Shown here: one piece after another, positions 1 through 6,537 of the stretch
How positions within the stretch are numbered: position 1 is the first letter of the stretch
Layout of the letters: each line of letters starts with the position of its first letter
Source of the DNA: JAWLGW01 sp964569055
GTDB taxonomy: Bacteria; Planctomycetota; J058
Direction: 5' to 3'
Assembly (NCBI GenBank): GCA_964569055.1
Contig: CAZMSZ010000183.1
Location: 1-14,065, forward strand
DNA length: 14,065 nucleotides
Notes under the pieces: generated by a model
What the model saw: the letters and a program-made list of their open reading frames with translations, nothing else
Databases searched by the model: none
What the model was told of the DNA's origin: nothing
Position numbers and translations under genes: made by a program

Positions 1-370
1 CGCGCCCGAACTGCGCGCGGCGCCCCCCCGCCCTCCTCCTGACCCGGGAACCGAGGAACTCTGGGGGCCGTCGCGCAACGAGCTTGGCTGGTCCGATCGG
101 CGCGGCACAGCAGTGTTGACCGGACCGGCCAGGTGGGTCCCAGGGGGTCCATGGTTTTGAAAACCGGGTGGGGGCCGACAGCAGCGACAGCGAGAGCGCG
201 CGCCTCGCCCGAAGCCCCTCTCGCAGCACAAAGCGCCTTCTCCCCAAGGAGCAGCGCCGCTTCGGGCGCCGCGGCGCGAACGCCAACAACTGGAAGTCCA
301 CTCCACGACAGCCGCGGCGCCGCGGCGGCGCGCAATCTCAGCGACAGCCGGGGGACTCTGGGGGGCGGAG

Positions 371-410
371 CCCCCCAGAAACCACGCAGGCCCCCCAGAA
401 ACCACGAAGG
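371..410. repeat. 20-bp tandem repeat, two copies
   Basis: Positions 371-390 and 391-410 are direct copies of one 20-bp unit differing at a single base (C387 versus A407). The unit starts with six Cs followed by AGAAACCACG. The first copy also forms the right arm of a hairpin with the G-run at 358-365 (8 bp, 5-nt loop). The second copy runs into the stem-loop at 403-440. Confidence 0.8.
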
Positions 411-440
411 CGCCCTGGCTCTCGCCAGGACGCCTTCGTG
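403..440 (-). terminator. Strong stem-loop downstream of the lipoprotein operon
   Basis: Arms 403-419 and 424-440 pair over 17 positions with one mismatch (C413/A430) and enclose a 4-nt loop. On the plus strand the hairpin is followed by a T-rich stretch (TTTCTTTC, 441-448); on the minus strand by TGGTTTCT and then a G run. It lies about 30 bases past the stop codon of the minus-strand lipoprotein gene, where a terminator for that operon is expected. The T-rich side is better on the plus strand, so it may work in both directions. Confidence 0.65.
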
Positions 441-470
441 TTTCTTTCGGTTGGTCCGGAGGAACTAGAA

Positions 471-1007
471 CTAGTTGTTCCCCGAGCCCGCCGCGACGCC
501 GAGCTGGGCGCCGCCACCCGGCTGGCCGTCGCCACCGTAGCCCGCGCGGGCCTTCGGGTGGAGGAAGCCGCCGAAGCGCAGGTCGATCGTCCCGAGCGGG
601 GTGGCGATCACGCCGCCGTCGTAGCCGAGGATGATCGAGCCGCTGCCCTCACCGACGTACCCGCCGCCCATCACGCGGCCGGCCTCGATGAGGTAGGCGA
701 TGTTGTGGAACCGGTCGTCCGCGAACAGCAGGCCCAGCAGGGTCGTGCCGCCGCCGATCCGGTACTCGTAGAGGTACTTGTCGACCTCACCGCGCTCGCC
801 GGTCTGCGGGTTGTAGTACGGCGTGCCGAGGTAGACGATGTTGTCCGGCGCGCCGTGCTTCATGATCACCTCACCCTCGCTGGCGCCAGGCGCCAGGGTC
901 TCGGTGACCTCACAGCCGTACTTGGTGTTGGAAATGCAGCCGTCGGTCGCAGCGGTGAACGCAACGGCGGCGACGGAGAAGATCGTGAGCGTGAACAGCT
1001 TCTTCAT
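471..1007 (-). CDS. Small secreted protein or lipoprotein, tandem paralogue B
   Basis: A 178-residue protein of unknown function. The start is ATG at 1007, preceded 7 bases away by GGAAGGTG. It has a signal sequence (MKKLF, then a hydrophobic stretch to about residue 20) ending at Cys24. The context TDGC is a weak lipobox because Asp sits at -2, so lipidation is uncertain. Shared with the upstream gene are a GCIS-x3-YGCE segment just after the signal (Cys24, Cys32), HGAPD (51-55), YRIGGG, DDRF, and AYLIEAGRV leading into GGYVGEGSGS. This copy has an extra C-terminal part ending in a Gly-rich tail. The HG-x-PD motif followed by a strand with DRF and AYL is reminiscent of small BamE/SmpA-type lipoproteins, but that is inference only. 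It is the second gene of a minus-strand pair, 28 bases after its paralogue, and is less GC-rich than flanking genes. Confidence 0.85.
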   Translation of the reverse strand: MKKLFTLTIFSVAAVAFTAATDGCISNTKYGCEVTETLAPGASEGEVIMKHGAPDNIVYLGTPYYNPQTGERGEVDKYLYEYRIGGGTTLLGLLFADDRFHNIAYLIEAGRVMGGGYVGEGSGSIILGYDGGVIATPLGTIDLRFGGFLHPKARAGYGGDGQPGGGAQLGVAAGSGNN

Positions 1008-1035
1008 GTGATTCACCTTCCCTTCGCGTTCAGTT

Positions 1036-1494
1036 CTACTGACGGCCCTGGACGCCGTACGCACCGCGCCAACCCTCGTCGCCGCCATAGCCCGCGCGGA
1101 CACGGGTGTGCATGGCGCCCGAGAGCGCCATGAGGAGGCTCGAGCCGCTGCCCTCACCGACGTACCCGCCGTTGACGACCTTGCCGCCCTCGACCAGGTA
1201 GGCCACGTTGCTGAACCGGTCCTCCTGCATCAGGGTGCCGAGGAGCTTGTGGCCCTCGCCGATGCGGTAGACGACCAGGTACTTGTTCCAGTGCTTGATG
1301 TTGGGCCCAACGGGGTTCCCGATCTGAATGATCTGATCCGGGCACCCGTGCTGGGTGTAGATATCGCCTTCCGGGCTACCGGCGGCGATGACGGTGGTGT
1401 TCTCACACCCGTAGGTGTGGTCCGAAATGCAGCCGACGGCGGACGCCGAGACGGCGCCCAAGACCGCGGCGAACGCACAGAGCTTCCTGAACAT
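1036..1494 (-). CDS. Small lipoprotein, tandem paralogue A
   Basis: A 152-residue predicted lipoprotein of unknown function. The start is ATG at 1494, with a GGGGGCAGG purine-rich site directly upstream. Basic residues (MFRK) and a hydrophobic stretch lead to a lipobox-like AVGC with Cys22 as the predicted lipidated residue. The mature part begins CISDHTYGCE (Cys22, Cys30). It continues with QHGCPDQI (48-55), YRIGEG, EDRF and AYLVEGGKV, and then GGYVGEGSGS, all closely matched in the downstream paralogue. It ends in a Gly- and aromatic-containing tail (AGYGGDEGWRGAYG). The pair probably arose by duplication and is transcribed away from the sigma-factor gene. An envelope location is inferred from the signal; function is not known. 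Confidence 0.85.
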   Translation of the reverse strand: MFRKLCAFAAVLGAVSASAVGCISDHTYGCENTTVIAAGSPEGDIYTQHGCPDQIIQIGNPVGPNIKHWNKYLVVYRIGEGHKLLGTLMQEDRFSNVAYLVEGGKVVNGGYVGEGSGSSLLMALSGAMHTRVRAGYGGDEGWRGAYGVQGRQ

Positions 1495-1809
1495 CCTGCC
1501 CCCTTTTACGGTTCGACGCGAAGGGTCGGCCGGAAGGAGCCCCCTTCGTGGTCCCAGTGGTTGCACGGCGGACGCCCGCCGATCTCCAATGGGCCGGAGA
1601 GGGGAACATATGGCCTGAGCCCGTGTCAACAGATCCCCGGCCGCTCGCCGCATCGCCGCACCCCTCGGCGACCCATCCCCTGCCGGGTACGTGGTTTCCG
1701 CGGCTCTCCCGCCTCCTCGAGAGCCCCCGCCTCCGCGCGCTTGGGCGTGAATTCCGGCCCGAGCCGCGCGCCCCGGCTCGGCGCGCCCCCTAGAATGGCG
1801 CCCCTCCCC
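1495..1809. other. Divergent intergenic region, lipoproteins / sigma factor
   Basis: About 315 bases separate the start of the lipoprotein operon (minus) from that of the sigma-factor gene (plus). The stretch has no plausible coding frame and must hold the promoters for both directions. It contains the TTGACA at 1624-1629 (minus) and a TAGAAT at 1791-1796 (plus) that matches five of six bases of a housekeeping -10. The TAGAAT has no clear -35. If used, it would give a very short leader before ATG 1810, consistent with the lack of a Shine-Dalgarno there. Confidence 0.5.
1600..1629 (-). promoter_or_regulatory. Possible promoter of the lipoprotein operon
   Basis: A perfect TTGACA hexamer lies on the minus strand at 1629-1624, about 130 bases before the first lipoprotein gene. 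The only AT-rich stretch downstream (CATATGTT, 1612-1605) is too close for a standard 17-18 spacer, and at the standard distance there is no good -10. The evidence is therefore one half-site in the right place and orientation. Confidence 0.3.
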
Positions 1810-2478
1810 ATGCCCGAACCCACCGAGGAGCTCTACCTCCTCGCGCGCTGCGCCGACGGCGACGACGAGGCCTGGTCGCAGTTCCTGCGCCGCTACGGCG
1901 CGTTCATGGACTACATGATCCGTCGCGCCCTGATCGCGACCCGCGGCGGGCGGCTGCCGAGCGCCGACGAGGTCGCCGATCTGCGCGACGAGATCGTCGC
2001 CTGGCTGGTGCAGGACGAGGGGCGGGTGCTGCGCACCTACCGCGGCGAGAGCCGGGTCACGAGCTGGCTGGGCGTGCTGGTCGGCCGGCGCGCCCGGCGC
2101 CTGGCCCAGCGCGGGGCCGGCCTGCGGGCGCAGACCGTGTCGCTCGACGCGCTCTCGGCGGACGCGGCGAGCCACCTCGCGGTCCCGGCCCGACCCGAGC
2201 GCTCGCCGCGCGAGGAGGCCCTGGCGCGGCTGGTGGCGGCGCTCGACGAGCTGCCCGAGCGCGATCGCGCGCTGCTGCGGGGCGCGTTCTTCGACCGGCG
2301 GTCCTACGCCGAGCTGGCCGACGAGCTCGGCGTTCGGCCCGACAGCGTCGGCCAGCTGCTGTTCCGGGCCAAGAACCGGCTCAAGAAGCGGCTGGGCGGG
2401 ACCAAGTTCCTGGAGGCCCTGTCCGGTTGGCTGGGCTGGGGGCTCATCTGGCTGGTGAGGGAAGGACCCACCCCATGA
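1810..2478 (+). CDS. ECF-type RNA polymerase sigma factor
   Basis: A 222-residue sigma-70 family protein of the ECF type. Region 2 spans about residues 9-100: it begins LLARCADGDDEAW, continues with DLRDEIVAWL, and ends in a TYRGESRVTSWLGVLV segment typical of the -10-binding part. Region 4 (about 138-194) has the ELPERDRALL start and a helix-turn-helix SYAELADELGVRPDSVGQLL, followed by a basic RAKNRLKKRL. The tail (about 200-216) is unusual: hydrophobic with three Trp (LSGWLGWGLIWLV). The in-frame ATG at 1795 is an alternative start adding MAPLP; neither start has a ribosome binding site. The gene overlaps the anti-sigma gene by ATGA (stop 2476-2478, start 2475-2477), so the two are probably translationally coupled and act as a sigma/anti-sigma pair. 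Confidence 0.9.
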   Translation: MPEPTEELYLLARCADGDDEAWSQFLRRYGAFMDYMIRRALIATRGGRLPSADEVADLRDEIVAWLVQDEGRVLRTYRGESRVTSWLGVLVGRRARRLAQRGAGLRAQTVSLDALSADAASHLAVPARPERSPREEALARLVAALDELPERDRALLRGAFFDRRSYAELADELGVRPDSVGQLLFRAKNRLKKRLGGTKFLEALSGWLGWGLIWLVREGPTP

Positions 2479-4769
2479 GTCGGCCCACGAGCTGCCCCGA
2501 ACCCGCCGTCCTGTCGGAGCTGGCCGACGACGCCGCGCGTCACCCGAGCGCCGCGCGCCACGCGGCCGAGTGCCCGCGCTGCGCGGCGGTGGTGGCGGCC
2601 GACCGCCTCCTGGCCGGGGCGATCGCCAACAACACCTGCCCCGACGCCGAGACGCTGGCCGCGTTCGTGGACGAGACCCTCCCGCCCGAGCGCCTCGACC
2701 GCACGGCCGCCCACGTCCTCGCCTGCGAGCCGTGCCGCGAGGTGGTGGGCTGGATCCGGGAGGCCTACGCGGCCGGGCAGGACCGCGAGGAGAGCCGGCG
2801 CCGCCGGGGCCGCCGCCGACCGCTGCGGGCGCGCGGCCAGGGCCTCGAGGTCTGGCTGCCGGCGCTGGCCGCGGCGGCGGCGATCCTGGTGATCGTGGCG
2901 TTCGCGCTGCGCGGCGGCGGCCCCGAGAGCAGGCGCGACACGCTCGCGCGCCGCGAGTCGCCGACCCGGCCCCAGCCGGAGCAGCCGCGGCGCGAGCGGC
3001 CCGACGAGCGCCGGATCCCCGAGCCGATCGAGCCCGAGGCGCGCGCGAACCCCGTCGAGCCCGAGGACGCCCTCCCCCGCGAGGCCGCCGCGGGTGAGGA
3101 GGTCGACGAGCAGCCCGTCGAGGTCGAGCCGCTCGACCTCGCCTCGTCGCGCGACCCCGCCCAGCCGGAGCCGAGCGACCCGCGCCCCGAGCCCGCCACC
3201 TCGGAGCGCGCCGCCGAGCCGGTCCCCGAGGTCGGGGTCGCGCTGGCGGCGGCCACACCCGGGGCGCAGAGCACGCTCCTGTGGGAGCACGGCGGCGAGC
3301 AGCGCCCGCTCGGCGAGCGACGCGAGCTCCCGGTGGGGGCGCGGATCACCGGCGCGGGCGCGCTGCTCATGGCCGGGGCCGAGTGCACGCTCGCGGCCGA
3401 GGCGGAGGTCGCGGTGCGGCCCGACGGGCTCGAGCTCGTCCGCGGAGCCCTCGCGGTGGAGGCCTCCCCCGAGGCGACGCTGGTGGTGGCGCGCGGCCCG
3501 GCGCGCGTGCTCCCGGGCGCCGAGGGGGGCCTGTATCAGGCCGCGATCGCGCCCAACCGGCGCCTGACGCTGCTCGTGATCGACGGAGCCGCCGAGCTCG
3601 CGGTGGGCGACGCGCGCCACCCGCTCGCCGCCGGCGAGGGGCGCGAGGTCGACGGGGAGCGGGTGCGCCCGCTGCCGGGGGCGGCCGAGCTCGCCCTGGC
3701 CGGCGCGCGCGCGCACGGCCTCGAGCTGCCGCGCGGGCTCGCGACGGCGGGCGCGCTCGCGGTCGCCGCGCGCGAGCTGACGGCGGGTGACCTCGCCGCG
3801 CGCGCCCGCGCCGCCTGGACGATCGAGGCCGCCCGCACCGATCCCCGCCTGGCCTCGGCCGCCGAGGCCCACGCCGACGCGGCGCTCGCGGCGCTCGCGG
3901 CGCTCGAGCGGGAGGACCCCGCGGCGCTCGCGGCGAGCGGAGCGGCTGCCCACGTGATCCTGGCGCGCGCGCTCACGATCACCAAGCCCGGCGCGGCGCC
4001 CGAGCCCCTGAGCGCGATCGTCGAGGCGCTCGCCGCCCGCCCCGCCGCCGAGCTGGCGGCCGACGCCGACCTCCTGCTCGCGCTGCGCGCCGGAGCCCGC
4101 CTCACCGGCGCCCGGCCGCCGCGCGACCTGTGGGCCGGCGTGGCGGCGGCGCTCCGCCCCGACGGGCCGATCCACGACCTCGCCCGGGCCCTGTTGGTGC
4201 ACCAGCGCGCCGACCCGGCGCTCGCGCGGAGCGCGCTCGAGGCCCTCGACGCCGCCCTCGCGCAGGACCCCGAGCGCGCGGCGCTCGACCCGCGGCGCCT
4301 GGCGCGGATCGAGCTCGCCTGCGCGCTGGCGGACGCCTGGACCCCCGCGCGGGTCGAGCGCGTCTCCGTGCACGCGGCGTTCGCCACGCGCGAGCCGGCG
4401 CTCGCGCGCGCCCTCGCCCACGCGGGCGGCCGCGCGCTCGGGCTGAAGGCCCCTGCCCTCCCGCCGGCCTCGCGGGTGGCGCGGCCGCTGCGCGACGGCA
4501 GCTTCCGCGTGACCTTCGCGGTGCGCTCCAACCGCCGCCCGCGCGCGGTCGCGCTCTACGGCAGCTGGAACGAGTGGTCCGAGCAGGCGGCCGTGCCCAT
4601 GCGCCGCCTGCCCGACGGGCGGTTCGTGGCCACCTTGACCCTGCCCGCGGGCCGCTACGCCTACAAGCTGCGGCTCGAGGGCGGCCGCACCTGGGAGGTC
4701 GACGGCGACAACCCGCTGCGCGAGGCGGACGGGCGCGGCGGCGAGAACAGCGTGCTGGTGCTGGAGTAG
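2475..4769 (+). CDS. Membrane anti-sigma factor with FecR-like and glycogen-binding (CBM48) domains
   Basis: A 764-residue predicted single-pass membrane protein, read from an ATGA overlap with the sigma gene and a GGGAAGGA site at 2459-2466. The cytoplasmic part has two zinc-binding anti-sigma motifs: Cys7 with His29-x3-Cys33-x2-Cys36, and Cys55 with His80-x3-Cys84-x2-Cys87. After a basic stretch comes one membrane segment (about 126-145). An Arg/Glu/Pro-rich linker (150-255) leads to a FecR-like beta region (about 265-395) and a long Ala/Arg/Leu-rich, probably helical stretch (400-665). The C-terminal 95 residues fit a CBM48/AMPK-type glycogen-binding domain: VALYGSWNEWSEQAAVPM (Trp698, Trp701), LPDGRF, LPAGRYAYKLRLEGGRTW, then GENSVLVLE. 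Inferred role: it holds the sigma factor at the membrane and releases it when the outer part senses a ligand, possibly a glucan. The family assignments are strong; the ligand is a guess. Confidence 0.9.
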   Translation: MSRPTSCPEPAVLSELADDAARHPSAARHAAECPRCAAVVAADRLLAGAIANNTCPDAETLAAFVDETLPPERLDRTAAHVLACEPCREVVGWIREAYAAGQDREESRRRRGRRRPLRARGQGLEVWLPALAAAAAILVIVAFALRGGGPESRRDTLARRESPTRPQPEQPRRERPDERRIPEPIEPEARANPVEPEDALPREAAAGEEVDEQPVEVEPLDLASSRDPAQPEPSDPRPEPATSERAAEPVPEVGVALAAATPGAQSTLLWEHGGEQRPLGERRELPVGARITGAGALLMAGAECTLAAEAEVAVRPDGLELVRGALAVEASPEATLVVARGPARVLPGAEGGLYQAAIAPNRRLTLLVIDGAAELAVGDARHPLAAGEGREVDGERVRPLPGAAELALAGARAHGLELPRGLATAGALAVAARELTAGDLAARARAAWTIEAARTDPRLASAAEAHADAALAALAALEREDPAALAASGAAAHVILARALTITKPGAAPEPLSAIVEALAARPAAELAADADLLLALRAGARLTGARPPRDLWAGVAAALRPDGPIHDLARALLVHQRADPALARSALEALDAALAQDPERAALDPRRLARIELACALADAWTPARVERVSVHAAFATREPALARALAHAGGRALGLKAPALPPASRVARPLRDGSFRVTFAVRSNRRPRAVALYGSWNEWSEQAAVPMRRLPDGRFVATLTLPAGRYAYKLRLEGGRTWEVDGDNPLREADGRGGENSVLVLE

Positions 4770-4771
4770 CG

Positions 4772-6391
4772 TCAGCCCTTCCCGTTGCCGTCGCCGTTGC
4801 CGAGCACCAGCCCGCGCAGGCCGTCGAGCCCCGCGCCGGTGAGCGTGCGCAGCCCCGAGAGGCCGGCGCGCACGCGCACCCCCGGCGAGCGCGCGAACAA
4901 CAGCGGGACGAGCTCGGAGACCAGCCGATACTTCTGCCGCGTGTAGGGGAACCACACCGGCGTCTCGAGCCCGAACCGCTCCACCGCGACGTGCTTGATC
5001 CGGGACATCTCGCGCAGCCCCTGCGGACCGCGCGTCTTGCCGAAGCCGCTGTCCTTGACGCCGCCCCAGGGGACCTCGCCCGCCGCGCTCGGCACCAGCG
5101 CGTCGTTCACGAACACCGAGCCGAAGTGGAGCCGCTTGACCATGCGGCGGGCGGTGTCCTCGGCCCGGGTCCACACCGACGCGGTCAGGCCGTAGGGCGA
5201 GTCGTTGGCGAGGCGCACCGCCTCCTCCTCGCCCGTCACCGGCACGATCGTGACCACCGGGCCGAACGTCTCCTCGCGCTGGACCTCCATGTCGGAGCGC
5301 GTGTCGCCGAGCACGGTCGGCTCGTAGAACCAGCCGCCCTTCTCACCCTCGCCCGCGCGCCCCTGGCCCCCCACGAGCACCTTGGCCCCCTTGGCCCGGG
5401 CGTCGTCGACCTGCTTGGCCACGACCTCGTACTGCATGCGGTTGACCATGGAGCCGACGTCGACGTCGAACTCGAGGTCGGCGCCCTGGCGCAGCTTGCG
5501 CGTCGCCTCCACGAACCGCTGGGCGAACGGGGCCGCGATCGTGTCCTGCACGAAGATCCGCTCGATCGAGGCGCACACCTGCCCGCAGTTGGTGAACGAG
5601 CCCCACACCAGCGAGCGCACCGCGCGCTCGAGGTCGGCGTCCTCGAGCACGATCGCGGGGTCCTTGCCGCCGAGCTCGAGGGCGACCGGGATCAGCCGCT
5701 CGCCGCAGGCGGCCGCCACCCGCCGCCCGGTGCGGACCGAGCCGGTGAAGCTGATCTTGTCGCAGCCGACCTCGACCAGCGCCGCGCCGAGCTCGCCGTA
5801 GCCCGGCAAGCACTGGTAGATCGCGGGCGGCAGCCCGGCGTCGCGCAGGAGCCGCTCGACCTCGAGCCCGACCAGGGGGGTGTACTCGCTCGGCTTGTTG
5901 ATCACCGCGTTGCCGGCGAACAGCGCCCCGAGCGCGATCCCGCAGGTGAGGAAGAACGGGTAGTTCCAGGGCGTGATCAAGCCGACCACGCCGTAGGGCT
6001 CGTGGACCAGCGTGCTGCGCGTGGTCTTGAGCAGGCGGTGCGCCACGGGCTCGTCGGCGAGCACCTCCGCGGCGTGCTCGAGGTAGTAGTCGAGGAGGTC
6101 GAGGGTCGGCATGACCTCGGCCACGAGCGCCTCGAACCGCGGCTTGCCCGTCTCCTGCGAGATCAGGCGCGCGATCGCGTCGCGCCGCTCGATCATGAGC
6201 TCGAGCAGCGGCCGCAGCGCGCGGGCGCGCTCGCGCACGCTGCGCGAGCCCCAGTCGCGCTGGGCCTGGCGCGCGCGCCGCACGGCCACCTCGAGCTGCT
6301 CGCGGGTCACCACCGGGACCTCGCCCAGCCGCTCGCCCGTGGCGGGGTTGACCGCGGGGATCGTGCGGGCCGCGCTGACCGCTTGCGCCAT
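4772..6391 (-). CDS. NAD(P)+-dependent aldehyde dehydrogenase
   Basis: A 539-residue member of the aldehyde dehydrogenase superfamily, oxidising an aldehyde to the carboxylic acid with NAD(P)+. All key parts are visible: TPWNYPF with Asn143, NKPSEY with Lys166 for cofactor binding, FTGSVRTG (215-222), the general base Glu239 in ALELGGKDP, the catalytic Cys273 in NCGQVCASIERI, and EETFGPV with Glu374. Glu100-type aromatic/aliphatic substrate groups cannot be told from sequence, so the substrate is unknown. The protein is about 50 residues longer than the usual 480-500; the extra part (from about 480) is basic and Leu-rich and ends in a Gly/Asn tail. The start is ATG 6391 after a near-perfect AGGAGGTG, with a likely promoter upstream. 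It converges on the anti-sigma gene with only two bases between stop codons. Confidence 0.95.
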   Translation of the reverse strand: MAQAVSAARTIPAVNPATGERLGEVPVVTREQLEVAVRRARQAQRDWGSRSVRERARALRPLLELMIERRDAIARLISQETGKPRFEALVAEVMPTLDLLDYYLEHAAEVLADEPVAHRLLKTTRSTLVHEPYGVVGLITPWNYPFFLTCGIALGALFAGNAVINKPSEYTPLVGLEVERLLRDAGLPPAIYQCLPGYGELGAALVEVGCDKISFTGSVRTGRRVAAACGERLIPVALELGGKDPAIVLEDADLERAVRSLVWGSFTNCGQVCASIERIFVQDTIAAPFAQRFVEATRKLRQGADLEFDVDVGSMVNRMQYEVVAKQVDDARAKGAKVLVGGQGRAGEGEKGGWFYEPTVLGDTRSDMEVQREETFGPVVTIVPVTGEEEAVRLANDSPYGLTASVWTRAEDTARRMVKRLHFGSVFVNDALVPSAAGEVPWGGVKDSGFGKTRGPQGLREMSRIKHVAVERFGLETPVWFPYTRQKYRLVSELVPLLFARSPGVRVRAGLSGLRTLTGAGLDGLRGLVLGNGDGNGKG

Positions 6392-6396
6392 GGGAG

Positions 6397-6404
6397 CACC
6401 TCCT
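6397..6404 (-). promoter_or_regulatory. Strong ribosome binding site
   Basis: Read on the minus strand this is AGGAGGTG, five bases before ATG 6391. It is the best Shine-Dalgarno in the window and fixes the start of the aldehyde dehydrogenase. Confidence 0.8.
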
Positions 6405-6436
6405 CGGCGACGCCGGCCGGGCGCCGCTCGGCCCCG

Positions 6437-6466
6437 AGGCTAGGGCTCGATGCCGCATCGTGTCAA
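6437..6466 (-). promoter_or_regulatory. Predicted promoter of the aldehyde dehydrogenase gene
   Basis: On the minus strand a perfect TTGACA (6466-6461) is followed, after 18 bases, by TAGCCT (6442-6437). In high-GC bacteria a strong -35 with a degenerate TA-x3-T -10 is common. Transcription would begin near 6430, about 40 bases before the ATG at 6391, leaving room for the AGGAGGTG site at 6404-6397. Confidence 0.5.
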
Positions 6467-6490
6467 GCGTCTCGCATCAACGGTGCGTGC

Positions 6491-6496
6491 TATAAC
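6491..6496 (+). promoter_or_regulatory. Possible -10 element for the SUKH-STAS operon
   Basis: TATAAC matches five of six bases of the housekeeping -10 and stands out in GC-rich surroundings, 42 bases before the TTG start at 6538. No clear -35 is seen 16-18 bases upstream, so this is only a candidate. Confidence 0.35.
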
Positions 6497-6537
6497 GGGC
6501 GCCCGAGTCGGGGCGGGGGCCCCGCGAGGGCCGAGCC

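Larger units (their letters stand above)
1..470. other. Gene-poor left end
   Basis: I see no convincing gene in these 470 bases. Long open frames exist on both strands, but they are Arg/Ala/Pro-rich, resemble no family, and have no ribosome binding site; they look like by-products of high GC. The right half carries a G-run/C-run hairpin, a 20-bp tandem repeat and a strong stem-loop just downstream of the lipoprotein operon. A frame open from position 1 stops at TGA 40-42 and could be the tail of an upstream gene, but 13 residues are too few to judge. Confidence 0.6.

Noticed and set aside
1..42. Open frame from position 1 to TGA at 40-42, a possible tail of an upstream gene.
   Set aside because: Thirteen residues rich in Ala, Arg and Pro cannot be told from chance.
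148..168. GGTTTTGAAAACC (153-165) resembles the anticodon arm of a tRNA-Ser(UGA).
   Set aside because: No T arm with a GTTCGA-like loop, no matching acceptor stem and no D arm at the expected distances; a chance hairpin or at most a fragment.
168..1133. A 321-codon plus-strand open frame across the left end.
   Set aside because: It is antisense to the lipoprotein gene over most of its length and has no ribosome binding site or family motif.
1036..3258. A 740-codon minus-strand open frame covering the sigma and anti-sigma region.
   Set aside because: Only its last 152 codons are the lipoprotein gene; the rest is antisense to recognisable sigma and anti-sigma proteins and consists of Arg/Ala/Pro-rich text.
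2304..5174. A 956-codon minus-strand open frame antisense to the anti-sigma gene.
   Set aside because: Stop codons are rare in GC-rich DNA; the opposite strand encodes clear zinc-binding, FecR-like and CBM48 domains, while this frame shows no family features.
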